Notes: generated by a model not told the origin, from the sequence alone. A stretch of 32,861 nucleotides of DNA from JBDTNQ01 sp039933635 (GCA_039933635.1 JBDTNQ010000038.1:1-32861); one strand, 5' to 3'. Shown: positions 1 through 8,622, counted from the stretch's first letter. Numbers and translations are program-made.

Positions 1-1746
1 GATCACGGCATTGGCGCCGCGCCGGGCCACGCGAGCGACCACCGGACCCGACGGCGGAATCGCCTCACCGTACATCAGATGGCGCGCCGCGATTGACAGG
101 CGGCGGCCGACCTCACGCTTGTTCGTCGGATGCAGATCGGCCGGATCGCCGATGTCGACCGTCACCGCGATGGCCGTGTGCGTGTCCGCGAGCGCGGTCT
201 GTCGCTGAGCTTCGCGAAGATCAGCCCACGTATTCGCGGTCGGTCGTTCGGGCGTCGGACCGTAGCCCGGCAACTGGACGATCAGGAACGGCAGCGCCGG
301 ATCGCCGAACTGCCGGCGCCACTCCGCCATCATGCCCAGCAACGTCGCTCGGTAGTTCTCGATCCCGAAGTGAACGTCCGACTCACCCTGGTACCACACC
401 GCCCCACGAAACACGTACGCGCCAATCGGCCGGATCATCCCGTTGTAGTCGAGCGTCATACCGTGAACCGATCCCCACGGCAGCTGCGGCCCAATCAACC
501 CGTCGCTGACTTCCTTGTACTTCCAGGAGTTCGAGAGCGGCACGGTCGTACCGTCAGCGAAGCGCACGGCACGATTCTCCGCAGCGCCGCGAACGCCGCA
601 ATCACGCCACCCGCAGTAGACGTTGGTCGTGACGACGTTGACACCGGCCTTCAGTGCATCAGACGGGATCGGATAGCGCGTCCGATTGGCAAACGAGGAG
701 GCGCCAAGATACCGCCCATTGATCCAGGTCTCGTCCTCTTGATTGACGGACCCGAGATCGAGCGACGCGCCGGCTTTGGCCGCCTGATCGGCCGTGAGCG
801 CGACCGTCGTGCGCATCCACAGGTGACCGATGAATCCATCCGGGTTCGTGTCGTGCCACAGCGCCCACGCGCCAAGCGCTGGCGGAGCGATCGTCCACGA
901 TTCGTCGTTATAGTCGGACAGCCAGGGGCGGCCGTCCTTCGGCCGGGAGGCAGTCCACCACGATTCCCATCGTGTGCCCCAACGTCGCGCCCCTGCCGCC
1001 GCGTCTTGACGATAGAGGGCCAGGATGTCGAGGTCTTCGTTCTCTCGTCCGACCGCGCGCAGAGCCTCTTCGCTCATGAACGTCCGCAGCCGCGCACCGC
1101 CATAGGACGCTGCGACGAGACCGATCGGCACGTTCACCGTCTTCTTCAGCTCCCGCGCGAAGTAGTAACACGCGGCCGAGAAGCCACCGACGGTTTCGGG
1201 ACTGGCCACAACCCAGCGTACGTTGCCGGCAAACGTCTGCCGCGGCGTCAGGCTCGCGTTGGTCGTGACGTTGAAGTGACGAATCTGCCCATCCGTGGCC
1301 GCGCGGGCATCGTCGGCCGCGCCCTGTGCCTGGTGCTGGCTGAACGCCATGTTCGATTGACCGGAACACAGGAACACGTCGCCAATGAGGACGTCGTTGG
1401 CGGTCTTGGACTCGCCGTTGGCGGTCGCACTCAAGACATACGGCCCGCCCGCCGGCATGGCCGGCAGCGTTGCGGTCCAAGATCCGTCCACGCCCGCACG
1501 TGCCTGAACGCTGGCGCCGCCGAGCACCACGTTCACGACTGCGCCCGGCGCCGTCTCGCCATACACCTTGATGGGACGATCGCGCTGCAACACGCCGTGG
1601 TCCTGAAAGAGGGGATGCAGCAACTGAGGACCGGCGGGCGCGGGCTGCGGTGGCTGACCGCCGCGTGCCGGTTGCTGAGCGGTCAGCGCACTCGCCGAGA
1701 TCAACGCCGTACAGACGATCCAGACAAACCGTCGAGGCAGCGCCAC
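1..1746 (-). CDS. Sialate O-acetylesterase (SASA family), 3' end off window
   Basis: Probable secreted esterase removing O-acetyl groups from sialic acids or other acetylated sugars. Reading from a GTG at 1746, the frame stays open to the window edge, giving 582 residues and no stop, so the C-terminus is missing. The N-terminus (about residues 7-24) is a hydrophobic signal peptide. The nucleophile motif CSGQSNM lies at residues 127-133 (Ser131), WYQGESD at 451-457, and DLHPTNK with the expected catalytic His539 near the visible end. These are the hallmark blocks of the SASA/SGNH-like family. A middle segment (about 245-390) looks like the beta-sandwich insertion seen in longer members. A GGAGG about 10 nt upstream supports the GTG start. 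The gene lies 32 nt behind the BASS transporter gene on the same strand and is probably co-transcribed. The true substrate (sialic acid or acetylated plant glycan) cannot be told from sequence. Confidence 0.88.
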   Translation of the reverse strand, partial: MALPRRFVWIVCTALISASALTAQQPARGGQPPQPAPAGPQLLHPLFQDHGVLQRDRPIKVYGETAPGAVVNVVLGGASVQARAGVDGSWTATLPAMPAGGPYVLSATANGESKTANDVLIGDVFLCSGQSNMAFSQHQAQGAADDARAATDGQIRHFNVTTNASLTPRQTFAGNVRWVVASPETVGGFSAACYYFARELKKTVNVPIGLVAASYGGARLRTFMSEEALRAVGRENEDLDILALYRQDAAAGARRWGTRWESWWTASRPKDGRPWLSDYNDESWTIAPPALGAWALWHDTNPDGFIGHLWMRTTVALTADQAAKAGASLDLGSVNQEDETWINGRYLGASSFANRTRYPIPSDALKAGVNVVTTNVYCGWRDCGVRGAAENRAVRFADGTTVPLSNSWKYKEVSDGLIGPQLPWGSVHGMTLDYNGMIRPIGAYVFRGAVWYQGESDVHFGIENYRATLLGMMAEWRRQFGDPALPFLIVQLPGYGPTPERPTANTWADLREAQRQTALADTHTAIAVTVDIGDPADLHPTNKREVGRRLSIAARHLMYGEAIPPSGPVVARVARRGANAVI

Positions 1747-1778
1747 AGTCAGAGAGCCTCCATCTCGTGCCCCATCGC

Positions 1779-2765
1779 CTACCGCGCCGGCCGCCCGCGC
1801 CAGTAGGACGCGAGCAGCGCACCGGACACGTTCATCACCGTCCCGAACGCCGTGGCGGCGAGCCCGGCCTCCGGGCTGTGCAACACGCTCACGGCTAGGC
1901 CGGCGGCCATGCCGGCGTTCTGCATGCCCACCTCGATGCACACCGTTCGGGCCTCGGCCTCCTTCAGGCCGGCCGCGCGCGACCCCCAGTAGCCGAGCAG
2001 GTAGCCGCCCGTGTTGTGCAGGATGACCAGCACGAGCAACGACAGCGCCGCAGCCAGGAGTCGATCGCGGGCAGCGGCGGTCATGATCGCGAGCACCAGG
2101 CAAATGGCGCCCATCGACACAATGGGCAGGAGCCGGTCGCGCCAGTGGGCGTACGAACGCAGCAGGTGGTTCACGACGAAGCCGGCGACGATCGGCAGGA
2201 TGATGAGCTGCATGATCGACCACATCATCGCGGCGGCATCGATCTGGATGTAGGTGCCCGCGAGCACCGTCATGGCCAGCGGCGTCAGGAACGGCGACAA
2301 GACCGTCGAGACCGCGGTGAGCGACACCGACAGCGCGACATTGCCACCGGACAGGTACGTGATCACGTTCGACGCGACGCCACCGGGCGCCGCGCCGATC
2401 AGGATGATGCCGGCGGCAAGCGCGCCGGTGAAGCCGAATGCCCACGCAAGCAGCGCAGCCAGGCTCGGCATGATGAGGAACTGCAGACCGATGCCGACCA
2501 GCGCCGGCCATGGCGTCCGGCCGACGCGCGCGAAGTCGTTCAGACCCAGCGTCGTGCCCATGCCGAACATGATGATCTGGATCAGGATGGGGACGAGCCC
2601 GGAGGTGGGCCGTCCTCCCCACTCGCGAAACAGCTGCGGATACGCGAGCGCCGTCGAGACGAAGGCCAGTACCCACAACGCAAACGCAAACGCGTGAAAC
2701 CGGCGCGACCGGCCGGCGACAAGCGCCAGGACAAGAAACGCCGCCGCCACCAGACCGCCAGTCAT
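1779..2765 (-). CDS. BASS (bile acid:Na+ symporter) family transporter
   Basis: Inner-membrane transporter of 328 residues, almost wholly hydrophobic, with about ten predicted membrane helices starting at residue 4. Two conserved family blocks are visible: GAAPGGVASN followed by a TYLSGGN stretch (about residues 123-142), and EVGMQNAGMAAG (about 278-289). These correspond to the Na+-binding crossover regions of the SBF/BASS fold (PF01758). Members import organic anions such as bile acids, pantoate or keto acids with sodium; the substrate here is unknown. The ATG is preceded by a purine-rich GGGAGCAGAGGG site. The gene sits between the SMP-30 lactonase gene (89-nt gap) and the sialate esterase gene (32-nt gap), so uptake of a sugar acid released by its neighbours is a reasonable inference. 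Confidence 0.88.
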   Translation of the reverse strand: MTGGLVAAAFLVLALVAGRSRRFHAFAFALWVLAFVSTALAYPQLFREWGGRPTSGLVPILIQIIMFGMGTTLGLNDFARVGRTPWPALVGIGLQFLIMPSLAALLAWAFGFTGALAAGIILIGAAPGGVASNVITYLSGGNVALSVSLTAVSTVLSPFLTPLAMTVLAGTYIQIDAAAMMWSIMQLIILPIVAGFVVNHLLRSYAHWRDRLLPIVSMGAICLVLAIMTAAARDRLLAAALSLLVLVILHNTGGYLLGYWGSRAAGLKEAEARTVCIEVGMQNAGMAAGLAVSVLHSPEAGLAATAFGTVMNVSGALLASYWRGRPAR

Positions 2766-2825
2766 GCCCTCTGCTCCCGCCGCGTCATCGTATGTGTCTG
2801 TCCCTCTCGGCTCATGCCGTACCCA

Positions 2826-2854
2826 GTTCCCGATCCGTGACCGTTCCCGATCCG
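2826..2854. repeat. 12-bp direct repeat with 17-bp period downstream of the SMP-30 gene
   Basis: GTTCCCGATCCG occurs at 2826-2837 and again at 2843-2854, separated by 5 nt. The second copy abuts the stop codon of the lactonase gene. It is the most repetitive part of the 89-nt gap before the BASS gene. It could be a regulator-binding pair for the distal genes or a slippage duplication; nothing in the sequence decides between them. Confidence 0.75.
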
Positions 2855-3886
2855 CTACCGCTTACCGCCGACACTCGTCTGGATTCGGTACACGCTGGTC
2901 TCGGCTGTGATGTAGGGCGCCTTGCCGTCGGCGCCGCCCCAGGCGCAGTTGGCCGGGGTCTCAGGTGTCTTGATCGTCCCGACGTGCGTGCCATCGGGCG
3001 CGAACACCCACACGCCGCCCGGACCGGTCGCATAGACGTTGCCGCGTGCATCGACCTTCATGCCGTCCGGCACGCCGGCCGCCGTCTCCTTGGTGAGGTC
3101 CGTAAACACGCGGCCATGCGAGAGCGTTCCGTTTGCCGCAACGTCGTACTTCATCAGCACCTTGTGGGGCGCGTCGGAGTCCGACACGTACAGCGTCTTC
3201 TCATCCGGCGAGAAGGCGAGACCATTGGGTCGCTTGAGATCGCGGACGAGTGCCGTGAGCTTTCCACCCGCGTACTTGTACACGCCGTTAAAGCGCAGTT
3301 CCTTCGCCGGGTCGTCGTCCTGCTTCACGAGGCCGAAGGGCGGATCGGTAAAATACAGCGTCCCGTCCGATCGGAAGACCACATCGTTCGGGCTGTTCAA
3401 GCGCTTGCCCTCGAACTTGTTGACAACGACCGACGTGGACAGATCCGACGCCACGCGCACGATCTGCCGGTTGAAATGCTGCACCATCAACACCGTGCCG
3501 TCTTTGTCGGCCGTCATCCCGTTCGGGCCGATGTACGACCCCGGAGGCGCGGTGGAGTGACCGGCGGCATCCTGGATGAGGACCTTCACCACACCGTCCG
3601 GCGTGATGGACCGGACGACGTTGCCGACGACGTCGCTGAACCAGAGCGTGCCGTCCGGCCGCCAGAGCGGCCCTTCCGTGAATTGAAAGCCACCGCCGAC
3701 CTTCTCGATGATGGCGGTCGCGGGCACCAGTTCATCGAAGGCCGGGGTCACACGTTCGATGGTGCCGACCGCGGTGACCGTTGCTGGAGCGGGCGTGGCC
3801 GCAGCAGCCGGGGCGGGGGCCGGCTGCTGATTGCAGGCGGCCGCCAGCGAGAGGATCAGAACCAGGACAAGCTGTGAACGTCGCAT
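2855..3886 (-). CDS. SMP-30/gluconolactonase family lipoprotein
   Basis: Predicted lipid-anchored six-bladed beta-propeller lactonase of 343 residues. A signal peptide ends in the lipobox LAAAC (Cys18), followed by a Pro/Ala-rich linker (20-35). The family's metal and substrate residues are recognisable: FTEGPLW (Glu71), SPNDVV (Asn167), RPNGLAFS (Asn221) and PDGMKVD (Asp274). These match the Glu, Asn, Asn, Asp pattern of SMP-30/gluconolactonases (PF08450), which open sugar lactones to aldonic acids with a divalent metal. The start lies 4 nt after the stop of the upstream small gene, with GAGG of the ribosome-binding site inside that gene's end. It would act in the periplasm on lactones made by the upstream dehydrogenase (inference). 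The natural lactone is unknown. Confidence 0.85.
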   Translation of the reverse strand: MRRSQLVLVLILSLAAACNQQPAPAPAAAATPAPATVTAVGTIERVTPAFDELVPATAIIEKVGGGFQFTEGPLWRPDGTLWFSDVVGNVVRSITPDGVVKVLIQDAAGHSTAPPGSYIGPNGMTADKDGTVLMVQHFNRQIVRVASDLSTSVVVNKFEGKRLNSPNDVVFRSDGTLYFTDPPFGLVKQDDDPAKELRFNGVYKYAGGKLTALVRDLKRPNGLAFSPDEKTLYVSDSDAPHKVLMKYDVAANGTLSHGRVFTDLTKETAAGVPDGMKVDARGNVYATGPGGVWVFAPDGTHVGTIKTPETPANCAWGGADGKAPYITAETSVYRIQTSVGGKR

Positions 3887-3890
3887 CGGG

Positions 3891-4301
3891 CTAGACCTCG
3901 TCGTACAACACGACCGGATAATTCTTCGTGGTCGTCATCATGGCCTCGAGGGGAGGCCACACGCGCTGGTGGGCAGCCGACGCGATCCACTTCTGCCGCA
4001 GTTCCTCGCTCTCGAACTCGAGTTCGAACCGGTAGTTGTGATTCGCGGGCGCCGTGCCCAGCAGAATCGAGCGCCGCTTCAGCAACTTCACGCGAATGTA
4101 TCCCTCATGCTTGACGGCCTCGGGCACGAACGTGTTGTGAAAGTGATCGAGCATCTCTTTCTCACGCGCGGGCGCCACGTCCATCTCGACGTAGAGCCGG
4201 ATGTGTCTGGTCTGCGCGAGAACTGGGCTCGCGAAGCGTCCGAAGCCGACCGCGGTGGCAGCGGACGCGAGAAGGGATTTGAAAATGTCTCGTCTGTTCA
4301 C
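3891..4301 (-). CDS. Tat-exported dimeric alpha-beta-barrel (ABM/EthD-like) protein
   Basis: Small exported protein of 136 residues. The N-terminus NRRDIFK followed by a weakly hydrophobic stretch and a VLAQ cleavage site near residue 29 fits a twin-arginine signal. The mature part of about 107 residues resembles ferredoxin-like dimeric alpha-beta-barrel proteins (ABM/NIPSNAP/EthD type): a YVEMDV first strand, a helix containing MLDHFHNTFVPEA, and a FELEFESEE strand-helix junction. Such folds include mono-oxygenases, lyases and non-catalytic helpers, so no reaction can be assigned. Translation most likely starts at the GTG of 4301, 6 nt after AGGAGG. It is followed after 4 nt by the SMP-30 gene. 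Tat export suggests folding or cofactor loading before secretion. Confidence 0.7.
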   Translation of the reverse strand: MNRRDIFKSLLASAATAVGFGRFASPVLAQTRHIRLYVEMDVAPAREKEMLDHFHNTFVPEAVKHEGYIRVKLLKRRSILLGTAPANHNYRFELEFESEELRQKWIASAAHQRVWPPLEAMMTTTKNYPVVLYDEV

Positions 4302-4325
4302 GAACTCCTCCTGAACCTATTGCCT

Positions 4326-4348
4326 GGCGTTCTCGACCGCAGAACGCC
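4326..4348 (-). terminator. Perfect 8-bp hairpin between dehydrogenase and ABM genes
   Basis: GGCGTTCT at 4326-4333 pairs exactly with AGAACGCC at 4341-4348 around a 7-nt loop. The distal arm reaches the TAG stop of the dehydrogenase gene. No T-tract follows on the minus strand, so it is more likely an intra-operon attenuator or mRNA stability element than a full intrinsic terminator. Confidence 0.5.
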
Positions 4349-7209
4349 TATTTCGCCACGAACAGGCGCACGTTCACCATCGTCCACGCGGGCGCGGTCG
4401 CGTCGGGAGCGATCTGCGTGATGCGCACGAACTTCGCCTGCGTGGGTTTGAATGCCACGATGTTCTGGCCGGTGACGCCCGTGCTCTCGGCGACGGGCGG
4501 CGTGCTCCACCGCGTACCGTCCATCGACAATTGCACGCGGTACGTCTTCGGTGCGAGGGTCGGCGGGGGTGCCGCGGCCCCGCCGCCGCGATTGCCTCCC
4601 CCACCGGCGTTGGCCGCCGTGGCATTGGTCGCCCGGCCGTCACCGCCACCAAGGCTGCCGATCCCGAAACCGCGCCCGCCCGCCGGTGCTTCGAATTGCA
4701 GCTCCGCGAGGTTCGCGGGCGCCGGCAATTCCACCTGCCACCACATGCCCGCCGCTTGCGGCGCGGCGGTCGTCCAGCCCGCGAGCGTAAGCGCCCCGCC
4801 GGCGATCGCGCTGTTGTGACTGGATGTAGCCTTCCACGTCGGCAGCGCCGGGAGCGGTGCCGGCAGCGTGCTCTCGATTTCCGCCACGGTCCAGCTGGTC
4901 TTTCGCGCCGCGGCCGCGGCGCGGACACGTGCGACGTCGGCCGGCGACACGAACGATGCGGTGTTCCCGAAGCTGTTGCGGACGTACGACGCGATCGCCG
5001 CCACCCAGTCGTCCTTCTGCGTGCCCATCGGCACCATCACTTGGGTGTACGTCGCGCCGTTCACCGGGCCGGTCAATCCGTGCAGGATGGTCTTGATGAC
5101 GTAGTCGCGGTGGCCCTGGACTCGAGGCGAGCCGGCCAGCGCCGGCGCCATCGTCACCCCCTGACCGCCGCCCGCAAGCGGGGCGCCGCGTCCGTCATCG
5201 CCGTGACAGGTGAAGCAGATCTCGTTGAAGATCGCGCCGCCGCGCTCCATCACGGCCTGCTGATCCGCCGTGAAGACGCGGCCTCCCGCGCCGGCACCCC
5301 GCCCGGCGGGCGGTCGCGTAATCCAGTTGCCGATCTCGGTCACGCCCCGCGTCTTGTTGGCCGCTTGGACGTCTCTCACGACCTCGGCGATGTCGGGAAC
5401 CTTGAAGAGATTCAGCGTGAGCAGCGCCTGGATCGCGACGTCGGCGTCGGGATCCTTGGCGAGGGTCCGGTAGTCATCCGCAAACGCCTTGTTGCCGGCC
5501 TTGTACAGCGTCTCGCTGGCGCGAATGCCCTGTCGGCGAATACGCGGATTGGGATCGCGCATGAACGCGCGCACGAGTCCGGCATCGAGCGCGCCCAGTC
5601 CTTCGAGCGTCCACAGCGCGTGGAAGCGCGCGACTGGAGCGCCTGCCATGTCCCCCCCGCTGCGGGCAAGAGCCTGCAGCGCGGGCACCACCGACTTGTC
5701 CTGTTTCAGGATCAGCAACCGTTGCGCGGTGTCGCGCCACCACCCATTCGGGTGCGAAAGGTGGTCGACGAGCTGCGCCGCGGACTCGGCATACATGCGC
5801 GGCGGTGCGAAGTTGGGTTCGATGCCGGGAATCGCGGGACTCCCCGGCGTCGGCGCGGCGTTCGGTTGCGCCGGCGTCGACGGCACGGCCGGCACGCCGT
5901 CGTACCGCAGCCGCCAGATTCGACCACGGCCGATCACCTTGTCGAGCTGATACTGCTCGATGCGGTGCCGCAGGTACGAACCGGGCAGCGTCCACTGCGA
6001 GTCCTGAATGATCCCGTGGTACATGTCGGCGATGTAGACCGTGCCGTCGGGCCCCGACTCGAGATTGATCGGACGGAAGTAGAGATCCGAGCTCAGGATG
6101 AACTCAGAGCCCGGATAGGGATTGCGCAGTTGCGTGAGCCCATCGATGCGGACCGGCTTGGCCCGCCGCACGAGGCGACCCACTGGTTCGCCGACGAGCA
6201 CGTCGCCCAGCAGGTCTGCCGGCAGCCGATCGGCACGCACGACATCGATGCCGGCCCCCGCCGTGAAGTGGTTCAACACCCCGAGCGGCACGCGCACACG
6301 GCCCATGCCACCCTGCGTGTCCGACACACCGGCGATCGGGTACACCGTGTCGAAATTCGGCTCGGTCTGCTCGGTCCACGTGAACGCGCCATAGTGAATC
6401 GGGAACTGGAAGTTGAGGTACCCGCGTTCACAGCCGCCGCACGCGAACCAGATCTTGCCGTCGTCATCCTGCGAGACACCCCACTGCGCACCGTTGTTGC
6501 CGGTGGGCTCCCGGAGAAATCCACTGGGCGTCCATCGAAACCGGAACGCGTTGTAGGTGCTGTAAATCCAGTTGTCGAGGCCCCAGACGAACCCGTTCTG
6601 TTCGTGTTCCAGGTTGCCATCGCGCCCGACGCCCACGCCGCTGTAGACGACTTCCTTCTTGTCGGCCACGCCGTCGCCATTGCTATCGGTCAGGCGGATC
6701 ACATCGTCAGAGTCGGTCTCGTTGGTGAGGATCACGCCGTCGCCGAGCGGCAGGATCATGCGCGGCAGGATCAGTTTGTCGGCGAACACCGTCCGCTTGT
6801 CGAACCGGCCATCCCCCTTGGTGCTCTCGAACCGCAGGATGCGGCTGATCGGATCGTGCGCGCCCGTGCCGTCGGCGTCGAGCATGTAGCTCATGAATTC
6901 GACGACGTACATCCGCCCGTTGCCGTCGAACTCGATGACGGCCGGGCTGGTCACGTCAGGCTCGGCCGCGACCAATTCCAGACGATAGCCGGGCGGAAGG
7001 TAGAAGCTCTTCGCCTCGTCATCCGGGCTCTTCGCGGGAATGGGAGCCCGCGGCCCGAAATCGGCGCCTTCATTCGGATTGCGCGCGGCCGGCGGCGGGC
7101 CGGCAGGTGCGGGGCCTGGCGCGGCCGGCGCCTGGGCGCCAATCGGCAGCGCGCCTGACAACGACAAGCCGAGAGCCATCACGATCGCTACAGCAGCCAA
7201 ACGGGGCAT
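4348..7209 (-). CDS. Secreted membrane-bound-dehydrogenase-type beta-propeller with HEAT, cytochrome c and discoidin-like domains
   Basis: Large exported redox protein of 953 residues. Order of parts: signal peptide (1-26), Pro/Ala linker (27-60), beta-propeller of the 'putative membrane-bound dehydrogenase' family known from Planctomycetes and Acidobacteria (about 68-437), HEAT-like helices (475-620), a class I cytochrome c domain with CFTCH at 665-669 and a likely axial Met at 726 or 728, then a discoidin/F5-F8-like beta-sandwich (about 792-953). The C-terminal domain is split by a Gly/Ala-rich insertion (about 843-886). A CGGC pair at 257-260 and DSNGDGVADK (175-184), a calcium-binding-type loop, are visible in the propeller. 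Related proteins are thought to oxidise sugars or alcohols in the periplasm and pass electrons through the haem; the substrate is not established. It heads the minus-strand five-gene block. Confidence 0.85.
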   Translation of the reverse strand: MPRLAAVAIVMALGLSLSGALPIGAQAPAAPGPAPAGPPPAARNPNEGADFGPRAPIPAKSPDDEAKSFYLPPGYRLELVAAEPDVTSPAVIEFDGNGRMYVVEFMSYMLDADGTGAHDPISRILRFESTKGDGRFDKRTVFADKLILPRMILPLGDGVILTNETDSDDVIRLTDSNGDGVADKKEVVYSGVGVGRDGNLEHEQNGFVWGLDNWIYSTYNAFRFRWTPSGFLREPTGNNGAQWGVSQDDDGKIWFACGGCERGYLNFQFPIHYGAFTWTEQTEPNFDTVYPIAGVSDTQGGMGRVRVPLGVLNHFTAGAGIDVVRADRLPADLLGDVLVGEPVGRLVRRAKPVRIDGLTQLRNPYPGSEFILSSDLYFRPINLESGPDGTVYIADMYHGIIQDSQWTLPGSYLRHRIEQYQLDKVIGRGRIWRLRYDGVPAVPSTPAQPNAAPTPGSPAIPGIEPNFAPPRMYAESAAQLVDHLSHPNGWWRDTAQRLLILKQDKSVVPALQALARSGGDMAGAPVARFHALWTLEGLGALDAGLVRAFMRDPNPRIRRQGIRASETLYKAGNKAFADDYRTLAKDPDADVAIQALLTLNLFKVPDIAEVVRDVQAANKTRGVTEIGNWITRPPAGRGAGAGGRVFTADQQAVMERGGAIFNEICFTCHGDDGRGAPLAGGGQGVTMAPALAGSPRVQGHRDYVIKTILHGLTGPVNGATYTQVMVPMGTQKDDWVAAIASYVRNSFGNTASFVSPADVARVRAAAAARKTSWTVAEIESTLPAPLPALPTWKATSSHNSAIAGGALTLAGWTTAAPQAAGMWWQVELPAPANLAELQFEAPAGGRGFGIGSLGGGDGRATNATAANAGGGGNRGGGAAAPPPTLAPKTYRVQLSMDGTRWSTPPVAESTGVTGQNIVAFKPTQAKFVRITQIAPDATAPAWTMVNVRLFVAK

Positions 7210-7236
7210 GAAGATTCTCCAGACGAGGTCCGGTGA

Positions 7237-7266
7237 ATTCTACACGGGTCGACAATCGATTGTCGG
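7237..7266 (-). promoter_or_regulatory. Likely promoter of the oxidation cluster with a 16-bp palindrome in its spacer
   Basis: On the minus strand a -35-like CCGACA (7261-7266) and a -10-like TAGAAT (7237-7242) are separated by 18 bp. The perfect palindrome CGACAATCGATTGTCG (7250-7265) covers most of the spacer and the -35 element. The -10 lies 28 nt before the dehydrogenase ATG. A palindrome in this position is typical of a repressor operator; the regulator is not encoded next to it. Confidence 0.55.
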
Positions 7267-7374
7267 TTTTGTGCCGCGGGCCCGAACACGCCGCATGGGC
7301 CGGCCGATCGGCATTCAGCCAATCTTCAGACGGAGGCCCTACAGTCCTAGGCACACCTCTTCAGGGAGTGTCAG

Positions 7375-8580
7375 ATGAGACGACATGTGCTTCTCTTCGT
7401 GGCCGTGAGTGCGCTGTTGACGTCCGCGGGACTCGGTTTCCAAGCCAGTAACGATGGCCCGTATGCCGTCCTCAAGACCGCGCGGGTCGGAGGCGAGGGT
7501 GGCACGGACTACATCTTCGCTGACACCGCAGGCCGACGGCTGTACATCACCCGCGGCGCGACGCAGGAGCAAGCCGCAACTGATACCAGACCCGCAGTGC
7601 CCGCCTTTGAAAAACGCCTGACGATCTTCGATCTCGATACGCTCGCGCCAGTGGGGACGATCCCCGGTGTCGGTGGCAACGGCGCGACCGTCTGCCCCAA
7701 GACCGGCCACGGATTCACCAGCGACCATCCTCAACCCTCGATGTTCGACGTCAAGACGATGAAATTGATCAAGACGATCGAGGTGCCGGCGGGATTCAGC
7801 GCAGACGGCATCTACTGCGACACCTCGAGCGACCGCGTCTACATCGGCAGCCATCCCACGAAGAGCCTGCTCGTCGTCGATGCCAGAAGCGGGACGGTGT
7901 TGGGCCATGTCGATCTCGGCGGCACGCCGGAGCAGACCGTCGCCGATGGCAAGGGCACCGTCTACCAAGTTCTTCAGGAGCGTCCGGGCGGCATCGCGGT
8001 CATCGACGGCAAGACCATGAAGGTCAAGGCGACCTATCCGCTTGGCGACAACGGCGGCTGCAACGGGCTCGCACTGGACGTGAAGAATCAGATTCTGTTC
8101 GCAGCGTGCAGCGCGGTCGGCCCCGCGCCAGCGCGTGGGACACCGGGACAACCAGCGCCGGCTGGACCGCCTCCAACACCTGATCCGAACGCCAAGCCAC
8201 CGCAGGCGTTCGTCATGCTGCGTGCCAGGGACGGGAACGTCCTCGCAAGGCTGCCGCTCGCGGGCGGCTCGGACGGCGCGGTGTTCAACCCGGCGACGAT
8301 GGAGGCGTTCAGCACGCAGGGCAACGGAACGATGACCATCGTCAAAGAGAAGAATCCGATGACTTTTGAGCGCGAGCAGGACTTGAAGACGTGGCCCACG
8401 GGCGGCGCGCGGACGGTCGCATTCGATAGCCGGACGGGTCATCTGTTCGCGATGGCGTCGGAGGCCGCACCGCCACCCTCGGCGCCCCCGGCCGGAAGTG
8501 CGCCACCGACCGGGGGCCGAGGCCGAGGCCCGGGCGCCGTCCCCGGTTCCTTCACGATCATCATGGTCGGCAGGAAGTAG
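7375..8580 (+). CDS. Secreted YncE-like beta-propeller protein
   Basis: Exported protein of 401 residues with an N-terminal signal peptide (about 1-23). The body repeats propeller units of the YncE/lactonase type, e.g. blocks ending RLYITRG, RVYIGSH and LLVVDARSG, each followed by a strand such as TVLGHVDLGG. Two Pro/Gly-rich loops (about 245-275 and 363-392) interrupt the fold. No catalytic residues can be named; such proteins are often binding or structural periplasmic proteins. The ATG has AGGGAG 6 nt upstream. The gene is divergent from the dehydrogenase cluster (165-nt shared upstream region) and convergent with the RND pump gene. A second propeller gene of similar type heads the facing efflux operon, so a link to that system is possible but unproven. 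Confidence 0.75.
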   Translation: MRRHVLLFVAVSALLTSAGLGFQASNDGPYAVLKTARVGGEGGTDYIFADTAGRRLYITRGATQEQAATDTRPAVPAFEKRLTIFDLDTLAPVGTIPGVGGNGATVCPKTGHGFTSDHPQPSMFDVKTMKLIKTIEVPAGFSADGIYCDTSSDRVYIGSHPTKSLLVVDARSGTVLGHVDLGGTPEQTVADGKGTVYQVLQERPGGIAVIDGKTMKVKATYPLGDNGGCNGLALDVKNQILFAACSAVGPAPARGTPGQPAPAGPPPTPDPNAKPPQAFVMLRARDGNVLARLPLAGGSDGAVFNPATMEAFSTQGNGTMTIVKEKNPMTFEREQDLKTWPTGGARTVAFDSRTGHLFAMASEAAPPPSAPPAGSAPPTGGRGRGPGAVPGSFTIIMVGRK

Positions 8581-8622
8581 ACGGTCGCGTCGTAGCCCCG
8601 CGCGCAGCGACGTCTCACGCGC

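Noticed and set aside
130..1806. A 558-codon plus-strand open frame at the window start
   Set aside because: It mirrors the sialate O-acetylesterase gene, whose catalytic motifs are all on the minus strand.
4531..7158. An 875-codon open frame on the plus strand opposite the dehydrogenase gene
   Set aside because: Its translation is rich in Arg, His, Asp and Val with no domain pattern, as expected for the antisense of a GC-rich gene whose minus-strand product has clear domains.
8581..8622. Terminator between the convergent propeller and RND genes
   Set aside because: The 42-nt gap is GC-rich but I find no stem longer than a few base pairs.
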